A DNA stretch of 27,573 nt from an uncultured Porphyromonadaceae bacterium (GTDB lineage Bacteria > Bacteroidota > Bacteroidia > Bacteroidales > Muribaculaceae): NCBI GenBank assembly GCA_900550025.1, contig URQP01000019.1, positions 1-27,573 on the forward strand, given 5' to 3'. The notes below the pieces were generated by a model. It worked only from the letters and a program-made list of their open reading frames with translations. It had not been told where the DNA came from and ran no database searches. How positions within the stretch are numbered: the first letter of the stretch is position 1; every line of letters begins with the position of its first letter. Positions 15,501 to 23,990 of this stretch are shown in pieces. Both the position numbers and the translations under genes were made by a program.

Positions 15501-18058
15501 TGGATCTCGGCAAAACGGTATATGTCAATGATGTCACAATCCATTGGGAGGCGGCATACGCCACACGCTATACTGTGCAAATATCCGGCAATGGCGATGA
15601 TTGGGAAAATGTGGCTGATGTCAATGGGAACGGAGGCGCAGAAACGACAGAGATAAGGCAGGACGCAAGGTTTATCAGAATCGACTGTCAGGATAGGGCT
15701 ACCGACTATGGATACTCTATTTATGAGATAGAGGCACATGGGATAGACCCCGATGCCGACAAATCCCAGCTTATGGGAATGGAAATAGTCGCTCCTACAA
15801 ATCTGTTGAAAGAGGGAGAGGCTGTACAGCTTTCCGCTAAAGGCTACGACGGCAACGGCAATGAGATGGAGGTCGCTCCGCAATGGAGTGTTGACGCTTC
15901 ATCGGGAACTATAACGGCTGACGGTATATTCACGCCTGCCGGATACGGTAATGTGACAGTAACGGCAACAGCCGAAGGAAAGACGGCTACGGCAGATTTT
16001 GTAGTGGAAGAGAGCATCAAGCCTCGTTCTGTGGCAATCACGCCGGCTTACGCTCAAATCGTAAAAGGTGAAAGTATCAGCTTCGGGCTGGAAGTGCTCG
16101 ACCAATTCTCCACTCCATGCGGCGCTGAAGGCTTTACGTTCAGTTGCGAGGCAGCTTCTGATATGCTTGACGGTAATGTGTTCACCGGACTGCGCAACGG
16201 CACATACAGCGTCATTGCAAGCAATGGCGACATATCGGCTACCGCTACCGTCATAGTAGACGAATTTGCCGAAACCAATCTCGCTCTTGGAAAGGATGTA
16301 TATGCTTCGAGCTATGAAAACGACGGCACTTTGCCGGAGTTTGCCAACGACGGCGACTTGTCTACACGCTGGGGAAGCGGGTTCGAGGATAATCAATACT
16401 TAGTGATTGATTTAGGTGCGGATTATGTGCTTGACCGTGTTGTCCTGCATTGGAATGCGGCGGCTTACTCCACCGATTATCGTGTCGAAGTGTCGGCCGA
16501 CGACGACACTTGGACGGTGGTTGGAGAGGCAGCCGGCTCGGCAGGCGGAGTGCGGACACATACCTTTGGAAAAATAGCCGGACGCTACGTCAGGATTTAT
16601 TGTATGAAGCGTTCGAACATATATGGCTCGTGCTTGGACGAGGTGGAGGTCTACGGCACTGCGAAATACGAGAATCCGGAAGCTTTGTCTCTCGATATTG
16701 TTGCTGACAATGGGTTTGCGGCATATATCGGCGAGACGGTGCTGATGGAAGCGTCGATAACCGACCAGTACGGACTTGCATTCGATCCGCAATACGCTAT
16801 TGAATGGACGGTTGACAACGACTGTGCGGAGATAAGCGCGGACGGGACGTTGACTCCTTTGAAAGAAGGGGAGTGTACTGTTACGGCGGCTTATGCCGGT
16901 CTTTCTGATGCTGTTTCTGTCAGGGTGTTTCCGGAAAGAATCATATCAGGGTTGATAGTCAATCCCGCGGAAGCAGAAATTGAAGCCGGGACGGAATTGC
17001 AGTTGGAGGCAATTGCAGTCGACCAGTTCGGTAACAATACGGCAGTTGACGATTGCATATGGAGTGGTGACTTCACCGGCGGCAATGGTGTGTTTGAAGC
17101 GGATGAGGAAGGCCGGTACGAAGTGACGGCGGAATATCACGGGATGAAAGCGTCTGTGGTAATAACAGTAGTCGGAAATTTGGAAAATGTGGCATTGAAT
17201 AAGCCTATATCCGACATTAATGACGGAAATTCCGCCACAGCCGCAAACGACGGCAATGACGGCTCCCGTTGGATAGGAGCGGGAGAGGAAGACGCGCTTA
17301 CTATCGACTTGCAAGGATTCTATCATCTGATGCGCTCGTCGATTCTTTGGGAGCGCGCGGCTGCAGCCGATTACGACATTCTTGTATCTTCCGACGGCGA
17401 TAGTTGGGTCACGGCATATTCCGCGTCGGGCTATGGCGACACGGGAGCGAACCGTACCGACGAGTTCCGTATGGACTGTGTGTGCCGTTACGTCCGTCTG
17501 CTGTGTAAGCGCAAAGCCACTCAATGGGATTATTCGGTATACGAATGGCAACTGTTCGGACGCAAGATGGTCGCCGGTGAGCCGTGTGCGATAACAATCG
17601 TTGACGGTGCCACGTCGTTGGCAGTGGGTGAGACCCATTCATTCTCGGCGATTGTCACTGATTGTGACGGAGAAATGATGCCGGATGCGCAGATACGTTG
17701 GACGGCAACCGGCGGGGGTACTATTTCCGGCAACGGCGATTATGAAGGATATGTGACTGGTGAGTATTCTGTTACGGCAAGTGCTGGAATAATCTCGGCG
17801 ACTGTGCCTGTTACTGTCTCGCTTTATTCCGGAGTTGAAAATGTAGTGGGCAATGTAAGCATTGCTGCATTGCGAAAATCAGTGGCGATAAAATCATCTG
17901 AGCCGATAGGTCAAGTTTGTGTTTATGGCGTGGCCGGCAATTGTGTCTTTGCTGCTCAATACGGCTCGGCTGAGGCCGTGATGGATTTGTCGTCATTGCC
18001 CGGAGGGGTTTATATCGTGAAAGTGCTTGGAAATGCGGTTAAGGTAATGCTCTATTAG
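12503..18058 (+). CDS. Secreted GH81 endo-beta-1,3-glucanase with Ig-like and three F5/8 type C domains
   Basis: This is an 1851-residue protein using the ATG at 12503, which gives a proper signal peptide (MKIKKLISVIAFVAGSFSLTA); the frame extends to 12437 but that adds no signal-like N-terminus. Residues about 25-760 are glycoside hydrolase family 81: PVPTNDWWTNLLVDTYSG near the N-terminus, then NDHHFHYGYFTYAGA and QESTSEAMQGWGGMYLLG. By family analogy D457 is the general acid and E532/E536 lie at the general base site; the spacing (75 and 4) agrees with characterised GH81 enzymes as I recall them. GH81 enzymes cut beta-1,3-glucan internally with inversion. Bacterial Ig-like modules follow from about 785, with F5/8 type C domains at about 957-1080, 1259-1388 and 1562-1690. 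A sorting-type tail (SLPGGVYIVKVLG) ends the protein. It likely acts on fungal, algal or plant beta-1,3-glucan outside the cell. Confidence 0.92.
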   Translation: MKIKKLISVIAFVAGSFSLTAQQPVAVGSGSYAEYTPLFKSATDQHGGDKSRIMETRRIYISDKKKGEPVPTNDWWTNLLVDTYSGNLWTYPQVVKAEGYGIFVAYPNHWSDDGCEMKWDTQLTIKGRKFHPEEAIADDWSDWGLRMQLADGDKRMNVTMAQGVPFTWVEAENLDLQLEIGGGELSMQGETAVLPIETDRLVVKIGDDLYAVFAPDATLFEQGSEGIDVTFAEDKPHYLAISVLPDEEAVDFFAQYASVVPRQTKVDWTYNEKTGKMTSTWTVTTENLDGESERNILQGFIPHHYKYSENDIQFTEYAYATPRGKMKMATGNTFSTSYHFSGILPWFAAPEEMADLANPYNRERMKQMIADYAAKGSFGADTYWGGKGLIQMALNMAFAKELGEDELFEQCRSRLREVMENWLTYTPGEQSYFFARYDRWGALVGYDTSYDSDTFNDHHFHYGYFTYAGALLALVDSDFRAKYGEMLKLIAKDYANWDRADKRFPLFRTFSPWSGHSYAGGLGNTGNGNGQESTSEAMQGWGGMYLLGVALGDKQMRDAGIFGWVTESKGVAEYWFDRDKENIDRSLYTHPYNSNLTAAGIGWWTWFSGDPVWMHSIQWMPISPCLDYLSEDLEFAKWDYEQMWAGKEIGGWESDPDFAGSALSKESGLGNVVLSYLQRFDPDEAARIFDEMWDAGTNVARSTDTNGITYYITHSHRTYGDRDFAVNADIPTSSAYCDGEGKYTYVVFNPEASERTVTFYRDGAPLVSFKAPAGKLTVYTSTPEVSAIKIESPAIKTVEPGKNLQLKAVVTDQYGATVDGAELEWSVDGSFGSISADGLFTAGSGKAESCKVKATCGELSDEITLRIGDAPVIADAEITPALDYVVAGETVSFGFTATDQYGDPVVLEKEWRIEKDGKTVKNDSIFDLDGIGIYTVKVKAGDNTYARQFYATPQMDNLALHKTVDVSSEENVGLLKEYATDGDMQTRWSSSATDNEWISVDLGKTVYVNDVTIHWEAAYATRYTVQISGNGDDWENVADVNGNGGAETTEIRQDARFIRIDCQDRATDYGYSIYEIEAHGIDPDADKSQLMGMEIVAPTNLLKEGEAVQLSAKGYDGNGNEMEVAPQWSVDASSGTITADGIFTPAGYGNVTVTATAEGKTATADFVVEESIKPRSVAITPAYAQIVKGESISFGLEVLDQFSTPCGAEGFTFSCEAASDMLDGNVFTGLRNGTYSVIASNGDISATATVIVDEFAETNLALGKDVYASSYENDGTLPEFANDGDLSTRWGSGFEDNQYLVIDLGADYVLDRVVLHWNAAAYSTDYRVEVSADDDTWTVVGEAAGSAGGVRTHTFGKIAGRYVRIYCMKRSNIYGSCLDEVEVYGTAKYENPEALSLDIVADNGFAAYIGETVLMEASITDQYGLAFDPQYAIEWTVDNDCAEISADGTLTPLKEGECTVTAAYAGLSDAVSVRVFPERIISGLIVNPAEAEIEAGTELQLEAIAVDQFGNNTAVDDCIWSGDFTGGNGVFEADEEGRYEVTAEYHGMKASVVITVVGNLENVALNKPISDINDGNSATAANDGNDGSRWIGAGEEDALTIDLQGFYHLMRSSILWERAAAADYDILVSSDGDSWVTAYSASGYGDTGANRTDEFRMDCVCRYVRLLCKRKATQWDYSVYEWQLFGRKMVAGEPCAITIVDGATSLAVGETHSFSAIVTDCDGEMMPDAQIRWTATGGGTISGNGDYEGYVTGEYSVTASAGIISATVPVTVSLYSGVENVVGNVSIAALRKSVAIKSSEPIGQVCVYGVAGNCVFAAQYGSAEAVMDLSSLPGGVYIVKVLGNAVKVMLY

Positions 18059-18077
18059 AAATAGCCGCAACCGCAAT

Positions 18078-18116
18078 AAAAAAGTGTGCGCAGGGTTGTC
18101 TTGCGCACACTTTTTT
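18078..18116. terminator. Bidirectional intrinsic terminator between GH81 and the alcohol dehydrogenase
   Basis: A run of six A's, then GTGTGCGCA (18084-18092), a nine-base loop, TGCGCACAC (18102-18110) and six T's. The A and T runs allow it to end the plus-strand GH81 transcript and the minus-strand dehydrogenase transcript, whose stop codons flank it. Confidence 0.88.
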
Positions 18117-18133
18117 GTTTATGAGATTGTATT

Positions 18134-19303
18134 TTATTTGTAAGATTTCGCGTAGATGTCGATTATCTCGGCGCGGTCGAGCGGTCGCGGGTCGAAAGCG
18201 AACAGACCGCCCATCGTGTTGACAGCATTGTCTGCGAATCGCGGAAAATCATCAGGAGTGATGCCGTAATCGCTTAATTTGATGCCGTCGACACCGCATT
18301 CTTTTTGCAGGTACATAAGTGCATCCACGAAGTCGGAAGGACGCGCGCTTTTTTTCTCGGTCATTATCTCGAACATTTTCATATAGCGTTTCATACGGTC
18401 GTTCTTGAATGCCGTGAAGTATGCTTGTGAAATGGCAATCAGGCCTGCTCCGTGGGGCAGTTGCGGATAATATGCGCTCATTGCGTGTTCCATAGAATGC
18501 TCCGATGTGCATGAAGAGGTGGATTCAACCATTCCCGCTAATGTCGCTGCCCAAGCCACTTTGCAGCGTGCTTTCAGGTCGGAGCCGTTTTTGACGGCTA
18601 CCGGCAGATACTTGTAGAGCAGACGCACGGCTTCGAGTGCATAGAGGTCGCTTACCGGCGAGGCGATGGATGCTATATAGCCTTCCGCGGCATGGAAGAA
18701 AGCGTCGAATCCTTGGAATGCGGTGAACTTCGGCGGAATGGAGAGCATCAGTTCAGGGTCGACTATCGAGATTGCCGGAAAAGTCAGAGCGCATCCGAAT
18801 CCTATCTTCTCGTTCGTGTCTTCGTTCGTTATCACGGTCCATGGGTCCATTTCAGTCCCTGTTCCCGCTGTTGTCGGTATGGCTACCACTGGCAGTGCTT
18901 TGCTGACCGGCTTTCCTTTTCCGGTGCCGCCGGATATGTAATCCCAATAGTCGCCGTCGTTTACGGCCATTACGGCAATAGATTTGGCTGAGTCGATAGT
19001 GCTGCCGCCTCCGAGACCCACTACGAAGTCGCATTTTTCCTGACGGCAAAGCCCGGCGCCTTCCATGACGTGTGTCTTTATGGGATTGGCTAAAATCTTG
19101 TCGTATACGCAAGTTTCGACATTGTTCTTTTTCAATAGCTCACAAACACGGTCGAGATAGCCATATTTGCGCATCGATGTGCCGGCGGAAATCACTACCA
19201 ATGCTTTTTTCCCGGGAAGCGGGCATTCCGCCAGCTTTGACAGCTCTCCCGCTCCGAAAACCAATTTCGTGGGGATATATGCTGAAAAGTTCATCCTGTT
19301 CAT
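18134..19303 (-). CDS. Iron-containing (group III) alcohol dehydrogenase
   Basis: This is a 389-residue cytoplasmic NAD(P)-dependent dehydrogenase of the Fe-ADH family. The dinucleotide-binding GGGST motif is at residues 98-102 in VGLGGGSTIDSAKSIAV, and the family signature IPTTAGTGTEMDPWTV is at 142-157. Metal ligands by analogy with FucO are D200 and H204 (GFDAFFHAAEG), H269 (EHSMEH) and H284 (LPHGAG), with H273 also conserved. Two start codons are possible, 19303 (MNRMNF) and 19294; I use the first. Butanol- or propanediol-type substrates are common in the family, but the substrate here is unknown. It is a single gene; an inverted repeat (19337-19354) lies just upstream. Confidence 0.9.
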   Translation of the reverse strand: MNRMNFSAYIPTKLVFGAGELSKLAECPLPGKKALVVISAGTSMRKYGYLDRVCELLKKNNVETCVYDKILANPIKTHVMEGAGLCRQEKCDFVVGLGGGSTIDSAKSIAVMAVNDGDYWDYISGGTGKGKPVSKALPVVAIPTTAGTGTEMDPWTVITNEDTNEKIGFGCALTFPAISIVDPELMLSIPPKFTAFQGFDAFFHAAEGYIASIASPVSDLYALEAVRLLYKYLPVAVKNGSDLKARCKVAWAATLAGMVESTSSCTSEHSMEHAMSAYYPQLPHGAGLIAISQAYFTAFKNDRMKRYMKMFEIMTEKKSARPSDFVDALMYLQKECGVDGIKLSDYGITPDDFPRFADNAVNTMGGLFAFDPRPLDRAEIIDIYAKSYK

Positions 19304-19336
19304 ACGCTTAAAGGTTTTAATGGTTTGACTTAAAAA

Positions 19337-19354
19337 ATAATTTCTCGAAATTAT
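19337..19354. promoter_or_regulatory. Inverted repeat upstream of the alcohol dehydrogenase, possible operator
   Basis: ATAATTT-CTCG-AAATTAT is a perfect 7+7 inverted repeat about 35 bases upstream of the dehydrogenase start on the minus strand. It lacks a U-rich tail. Its AT-rich composition makes chance a real possibility. The rest of the 260-base gap holds only the promoter of the next gene. Confidence 0.3.
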
Positions 19355-19508
19355 GAAATAATTTGCTATAACCGGCTGTGTTTTGTGTTAAAAAATCATA
19401 TTCAGGCTTGTGGCAATTACAGATTGATATGTTGCCGGTTTGTTTGTCATATCAAATGTGGTGTGTTTTTGAGTGTTTTCTATAAATGTGTGATTTTTGG
19501 CTGTCATA

Positions 19509-19539
19509 TTGATAATGCTCACGATTTGCATTACCTTTG
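19509..19539 (+). promoter_or_regulatory. Probable promoter of the CNNM/CBS - DedA operon
   Basis: TACCTTTG (19532-19539) fits TAnnTTTG, with TTG at 19509-19511 some 20 bases upstream as an incomplete -33 box. The ATG at 19564 is 24 bases after the -7 element. Confidence 0.5.
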
Positions 19540-19563
19540 TCGCAAATAAAAATATCATTTTAA

Positions 19564-20850
19564 ATGACAGAAATCCTTATAATAATTATTCTTATTCTTT
19601 TGAATGGCGTTTTCGCAATGTCGGAAATTGCTGTAATTTCAGCGAGAAAATCAAGCCTTTCCACTGATGAGAAAAAAGGAAGCAGGAGTGCGCGTTATGC
19701 GTTGAAATTGGCAAACGAGCCTGACCGGTTTCTTTCCACAGTGCAGATTGGCATCACTTTGATAGGAATCCTTACCGGTATATATTCCGGAGCGCAGCTT
19801 AGCGACGATTTTGCGGAGGTGCTTATAGGCGTAGGTGTTATTCCCTCAATAGCGGATGAGATTGCTCAAATAACGATAGTAGTTGTCGTCACTTATCTTA
19901 CGCTCATATTGGGAGAGTTAGTGCCTAAGCGCATAGGTATGGCGGCTTCCGAGAAAGCTGCCAAGCTGATTGCCCGGCCTATGTATTATCTGTCAATCAT
20001 CGCGTCGCCTTTCGTGAAATTGCTTGCGGCAAGCACCGCAGGGATGTTCAATTTGTTGGGCTTGAAAGAAGCGGAAACAAAGGTTACAGAAGAAGAAATA
20101 AAGAACATAGTTCAGGAAGGCAAAGAAGACGGTGAAGTGCAGGAAGTCGAACAGGACATAGTGGAACGTGTGTTCCAGCTTGGCGATATGAAAGTGTCGT
20201 CGCTGATGACTTACCGTACTGATCTTGTCACGCTTGATGTGAATATGGACAAGCAGCAGGTTAAAGAGGTGCTGAAGGAAAAGATTTTTCAGGTTTATCC
20301 GCTTATCGACAAGAATCTGGACGTAGTGAAAGGTGTAATCCGTATAAAGGATTTGGTGCTTGAACTTGACAAACCGGATTTCAACATAAGCAATATCTGC
20401 CGTCAGGCCACTGTGTTCCATGAGAATATGAGTGTGTATAAGGCATTGGAAAAAATGAGGGACAATTCTACCGGTTCTGCGCTCGTATTCGATGAGTTCG
20501 GAAGTTGTCAAGGAATAATTACGTTGAAAGACATAATGGAAGGGCTTGTCGGAAAGTTCGAGGATATCAATACGGAACCCGATATAATAGCGCGGGCTGA
20601 TGGCAATAGCTGGCTGGTTGACGGACAATGTTCGATATATGATTTCCTTAGTTATTTTGATGTGGACGACTTGAGTGAAGAATACACGTTCAATACTGTA
20701 GGAGGGTTGATACTTAAACAATTAGGCGATATTCCGCAGTCGGGAGATGTGGTGGAATGGAATAGCTTCCGTCTGGAAGTCGTTGATATGGACGGCGCGC
20801 GCATCGATAAGATTCTTGTGACTAAGATTGAAAATAAATCCGGCGAGTGA
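19564..20850 (+). CDS. CNNM/CBS/CorC_HlyC-type membrane protein (hemolysin C family, probable Mg2+/Co2+ transporter)
   Basis: This is a 428-residue protein. The N-terminal DUF21/CNNM domain (about 1-185) has hydrophobic helices at LIIIILILLNGVFAMSEIAV and ITIVVVVTYLTLILGELVPKR, with the conserved LNGVFAMSE and LGELVPKR motifs. A CBS pair follows (about 205-335), with SLMTYRTDLVTLD and a second unit GSALVFDEFGSCQGIITLKDI. A CorC_HlyC domain (about 345-425) closes the protein, with TFNTVGGLILKQLGDIPQSGD. Related CNNM/CorC proteins transport Mg2+ or Co2+ or take part in their export, with CBS pairs sensing nucleotides; the hemolysin name is historical. Its stop overlaps the DedA start in TGATG, so the two are translationally coupled. 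Confidence 0.92.
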   Translation: MTEILIIIILILLNGVFAMSEIAVISARKSSLSTDEKKGSRSARYALKLANEPDRFLSTVQIGITLIGILTGIYSGAQLSDDFAEVLIGVGVIPSIADEIAQITIVVVVTYLTLILGELVPKRIGMAASEKAAKLIARPMYYLSIIASPFVKLLAASTAGMFNLLGLKEAETKVTEEEIKNIVQEGKEDGEVQEVEQDIVERVFQLGDMKVSSLMTYRTDLVTLDVNMDKQQVKEVLKEKIFQVYPLIDKNLDVVKGVIRIKDLVLELDKPDFNISNICRQATVFHENMSVYKALEKMRDNSTGSALVFDEFGSCQGIITLKDIMEGLVGKFEDINTEPDIIARADGNSWLVDGQCSIYDFLSYFDVDDLSEEYTFNTVGGLILKQLGDIPQSGDVVEWNSFRLEVVDMDGARIDKILVTKIENKSGE

Positions 20851-21485
20851 TGGGCGTTGCCTCGATAATCGAATGGGCGCTTGCCCACTTGAGCTATTGG
20901 GTGGTTTTTTTGTTGATGGTGATGGAGAATTCTGTGGTGCCGTTGCCTGCAGAACTCATTGTTACACCGGCTGCCTATAATGCCGCCAATGGGAAAATGA
21001 GCGTGGTGTTGCTCATAGTCGTTTCTACGGCGGGCTCTACCGTAGGTGCCATAATCAACTATTATCTTTCGTTGTGGATTGGCCGTCTGGCGATTTACAA
21101 ATTTGCGGACAGCCGCTGGGGAAAATTGCTTTTTCTAAGTCGCGGGAAAATTGAAAAGGCGGAAGAATTGTTCCGCCGTAACGGTAAAATATCCACCTTT
21201 ATCGGACGGTTGTTGCCGGCAGGCCGTCAGTTCATATCCATTCCGGCAGGCCTTGCGCGTATGGACATCGGCTCTTTTATTTTCTATACCACTTTCGGTT
21301 CTGCTATATGGAATTCGTTTCTTGTCGGGCTGGGGTACTATCTTGCATATCTTTTGCCGGAAGACCAGATTGCCGCTGAACTTGAGAAATATGGCATGCA
21401 GCTTAATGTTGCTTTTGTCGTTATCGTTGTGGTTGCCGTGTCGTGGCATTTTGTCCGTCGCCGTATGCACAAAAAGCGGCATTAA
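20850..21485 (+). CDS. DedA family membrane protein (SNARE-associated/VTT domain)
   Basis: This is a 211-residue polytopic membrane protein. The start ATG (20850) shares its A with the preceding TGA. The frame could also begin at the overlapping GTG one codon earlier, but ATG is preferred. It carries the DedA/VTT pattern: ENSVVPLPAELIVTPAAY near residue 27, then STAGSTVGAIINYYLSLWIGR, then FRRNGKISTFIGRLLPAGRQFISIPAGLARM, with the conserved F-x-GR-x-x-P-x-x-R core. DedA proteins are linked to undecaprenyl-phosphate or phospholipid flipping and to membrane potential. A membrane helix and a basic tail (RRRMHKKRH) end it. Coupling to CNNM suggests both serve the same membrane-homeostasis response; this is inference. 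Confidence 0.9.
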   Translation: MGVASIIEWALAHLSYWVVFLLMVMENSVVPLPAELIVTPAAYNAANGKMSVVLLIVVSTAGSTVGAIINYYLSLWIGRLAIYKFADSRWGKLLFLSRGKIEKAEELFRRNGKISTFIGRLLPAGRQFISIPAGLARMDIGSFIFYTTFGSAIWNSFLVGLGYYLAYLLPEDQIAAELEKYGMQLNVAFVVIVVVAVSWHFVRRRMHKKRH

Positions 21486-21527
21486 GTGCGGTTTTGCACA
21501 CTTTTCTGTTTTTTGTGTTGCACACAA
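21484..21527 (+). terminator. Weak terminator-like hairpins after dedA
   Basis: AAGTGCG (21484-21490) and GCACACTT (21496-21503) form a short stem with one mismatch, followed by a T-rich run. A second perfect stem-loop, TTGTGT-TGC-ACACAA, lies at 21513-21527. Together they could terminate the operon. Confidence 0.4.
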
Positions 21528-21604
21528 TGGCTCTAAGTGTGTAATGTTCAGTTGATTATGCAAATTTTAGCACTGTTTTCTTTTAGTTTTGGCATATTCG
21601 TATT

Positions 21605-21612
21605 TATATTTG
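21605..21612 (+). promoter_or_regulatory. Likely -7 box for the XRE-cupin gene
   Basis: TATATTTG matches TAnnTTTG, 51 bases before the ATG at 21664. The nearest TTTG (21588-21591) is 13 bases upstream, closer than the usual 19-21, so the -33 box is uncertain. Confidence 0.4.
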
Positions 21613-21663
21613 CATCCGTGTTTTGCTAAACAATCGTAAGCTAATAACTAAAAATAATTACAA

Positions 21664-22218
21664 ATGGGACATGTAGAAGAAGTTGCTCATCGTCTTAAAG
21701 GGCTTCGTGATGCGTTGGGATTGACCGCTGCGGAAATAGCGGCTGCCTGCGGTATTGACGAAGGTACTTATGTGGAATATGAATCCGGAAATGTCGATAT
21801 TCCGGTGAGCACCATACATAAGATTGCGCATACCTATGGAGTGGAAATTACGGCATTGCTTTTCGGAGAGGAGCCTAAAATGAAGTGCTATTTCGTGACT
21901 CGTAAAGGCGCGGGGGTGAGCGTGGAACGCCGTAACTGGTACAAATACCAGTCGCTTGCCGCCGGTTTTTCTAACCGTGCGATGGAGCCGTTTCTTGTCA
22001 CGGTAGAACCTGATGCCGGCAAAGAGCCGGAAGTGCATCTCAGCTCGCACGACGGGCAGGAGCTCAACTATGTGGAATCAGGCATAATGGAGCTGCATAT
22101 CGACGGAAAGGTGATTGTGCTGGAAGAAGGCGACACGATAATGTTCGATGCCCGCCGTCCGCATGGGATGCGCGCCGTAGGCGGGAAGCAATTGCGCTTC
22201 ATAGCGGTGATAGTTTGA
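21664..22218 (+). CDS. XRE-type HTH plus cupin transcriptional regulator
   Basis: This is a 184-residue protein. The N-terminal helix-turn-helix (about residues 8-65) is of XRE/HTH_3 type: RLKGLRDALGLTAAEIAAACGIDEGTYVEYESG, followed by STIHKIAHTYGVEITALLF. The C-terminal cupin_2 barrel (about 105-183) has PEVHLSSHDGQELNYVESGIMELHIDG and LEEGDTIMFDARRPHGMRAV. Such regulators sense a small molecule in the cupin pocket. The acyl-CoA synthetase gene starts 37 bases after its stop with no terminator, so they are probably one transcript, and the synthetase substrate or product is a plausible ligand. This is inferred from context. The ATG at 21664 is well placed, since residues 2-10 lead straight into the first HTH helix. 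Confidence 0.9.
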   Translation: MGHVEEVAHRLKGLRDALGLTAAEIAAACGIDEGTYVEYESGNVDIPVSTIHKIAHTYGVEITALLFGEEPKMKCYFVTRKGAGVSVERRNWYKYQSLAAGFSNRAMEPFLVTVEPDAGKEPEVHLSSHDGQELNYVESGIMELHIDGKVIVLEEGDTIMFDARRPHGMRAVGGKQLRFIAVIV

Positions 22219-22255
22219 TAAATACGTATACAATAGATAAAAACATATAGACAGT

Positions 22256-23911
22256 ATGCTCGAAAAATTTCTTGACAAGACGGAATTTGATTCGTATGAG
22301 GATTTCATGGCAAATTTCCATGTCAATGTACCTGAGAATTTTAATTTTGGATACGATGTGGTCGACGAATGGGCGCGTATCGAGCCCGGCAAGAAAGCGT
22401 TGCTGTGGACCAATGAGGAGGGAGAGGCCATACAATTCACATTTGCCGACATAAAACGTGAGAGCGACAAGGCCGCGTCGTTTTTCCTTTCGCTTGGCAT
22501 AAAGAAAGGCGATATGGTAATGCTCATATTGAAACGCCGTTATCAATTCTGGTTTTCCATCATAGCATTGCACAAGATAGGGGCGGTGACAATACCTGCC
22601 ACCCATCTGCTTACGGCAAAGGATATAGTCTACCGCTGCAATGCGGCGGACATAAAGGCCATAGTCGCGGTCGGCGACGATGTCGTCCTGAAGCATATAA
22701 TAGACGCAAAGCCCGATTGCCCTACGCTGGAACATTGCATATCCACCGGGCCTGTTGTTCCTGAAGGATGGCTGGATTTCGGTAAGGGATGTGAGGAAGC
22801 GGCACCGTTTGTGCGCCCTGACAATCCTAATAGCAACGGTGACATTTCGCTGATGTACTTCACTTCTGGAACGACAGGAGAGCCGAAGATGGTGGCTCAC
22901 GATTTCACCTATCCTTTGGGGCATATCATAACCGGCTCGTATTGGCATAACCTCCACGAAAGCAGCCTGCACCTTACGCTTGCCGACACCGGTTGGGGGA
23001 AGGCCGTATGGGGAAAACTTTACGGGCAGTGGATTGCCGGCGCCAATGTTTTCGTCTACGATTTCGAGAAATTCAAGCCGGTAGATGTGCTGCATAAAAT
23101 CCACGATTACCGCATCACCTCGTTCTGCGCACCTCCAACGGTGTTCCGTTTCCTGATACGCGAGGACTTGACCAAGTTCGACATTTCCTGTCTTAAATAT
23201 TGCACGATTGCAGGTGAGGCGTTGAACCCGAGCGTATACGATGAGTGGTTGCGCTTGACTGGCATTAAGCTGATGGAGGGTTTCGGGCAGACTGAGACCA
23301 CCCTGACTATAGCGACATATCCGTGGATTGAGCCTAAGCCCGGCTCAATGGGAAAGAAAGGGCCGGTTTACGACATTGATTTGCTGACCTCCGACGGACG
23401 ATGGGCTGAGGACGGCGAGCAGGGAGAAATCGTTGTGCGCACGCACGGCAGGAAACCGCTCGGCCTGTTCAAGGAATATTACCGCGACCCGGAGCTTACG
23501 CACGAGGCATATCACGACGGCATCTATCATACCGGCGACGTGGCTTGGCGTGACGAGGACGGATATTTCTGGTTCATAGGGAGGAAAGACGACGTGATAA
23601 AGTCGTCTGGCTACCGTATCGGCCCGTTCGAGGTGGAGAGCGCGCTGATGACACATCCGGCGGTGGTGGAATGCGCCATAACCGGCGTACCCGACGAGAT
23701 TCGCGGTCAGGTGGTGAAGGCTACCATCGTTCTTGCCCCGGCATACCGTGACCGTGATAAGGAGCAGCTCACGAAAGAGATTCAGGACCATGTGAAGCGT
23801 ACCACTGCTCCCTACAAATATCCGCGCGTAGTCGAGTTTGTCGACGAGTTGCCGAAGACCATAAGCGGCAAAATCCGCCGTGTCGAAATCCGCCAGAAAG
23901 ACAACAAATAG
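22256..23911 (+). CDS. AMP-forming acyl-CoA synthetase (ANL superfamily), substrate unknown
   Basis: This is a 551-residue cytoplasmic enzyme that activates a carboxylic acid to acyl-AMP and then to acyl-CoA. All ANL core motifs are present: the ATP-binding loop [11 protein letters not shown] (201-211), GFGQTETT (342-349), the adenine/ribose region [29 protein letters not shown] (424-452, with Asp428 and Arg443), and the catalytic lysine K539 in ISGKIRR. It resembles medium-chain or acetyl-CoA-type synthetases, but the substrate pocket cannot be assigned from sequence alone. No CoA transferase or beta-oxidation gene lies next to it. A strong terminator follows the stop. Confidence 0.92.
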   Translation: MLEKFLDKTEFDSYEDFMANFHVNVPENFNFGYDVVDEWARIEPGKKALLWTNEEGEAIQFTFADIKRESDKAASFFLSLGIKKGDMVMLILKRRYQFWFSIIALHKIGAVTIPATHLLTAKDIVYRCNAADIKAIVAVGDDVVLKHIIDAKPDCPTLEHCISTGPVVPEGWLDFGKGCEEAAPFVRPDNPNSNGDISLMYFTSGTTGEPKMVAHDFTYPLGHIITGSYWHNLHESSLHLTLADTGWGKAVWGKLYGQWIAGANVFVYDFEKFKPVDVLHKIHDYRITSFCAPPTVFRFLIREDLTKFDISCLKYCTIAGEALNPSVYDEWLRLTGIKLMEGFGQTETTLTIATYPWIEPKPGSMGKKGPVYDIDLLTSDGRWAEDGEQGEIVVRTHGRKPLGLFKEYYRDPELTHEAYHDGIYHTGDVAWRDEDGYFWFIGRKDDVIKSSGYRIGPFEVESALMTHPAVVECAITGVPDEIRGQVVKATIVLAPAYRDRDKEQLTKEIQDHVKRTTAPYKYPRVVEFVDELPKTISGKIRRVEIRQKDNK

Positions 23912-23935
23912 AACTTTGTTGGATAGTGTAAATAC

Positions 23936-23969
23936 AAAAAGGATATGCCGGGCGGGCATATCCTTTTTT
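23936..23969. terminator. Bidirectional terminator between the acyl-CoA synthetase and the GGGtGRT gene
   Basis: AAAAAGGATATGCC pairs with GGCATATCCTTTTT around a four- to six-base loop, with an A run before and a T run after. It can end the plus-strand synthetase transcript and the convergent minus-strand transcript. Confidence 0.88.
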
Positions 23970-23990
23970 GATGATATTCTGTGGAGAATG

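Noticed and set aside
9648..18058. A full polysaccharide utilisation locus
   Set aside because: There is no SusC, SusD, sensor/regulator or sugar-uptake gene in the window, only two secreted proteins.
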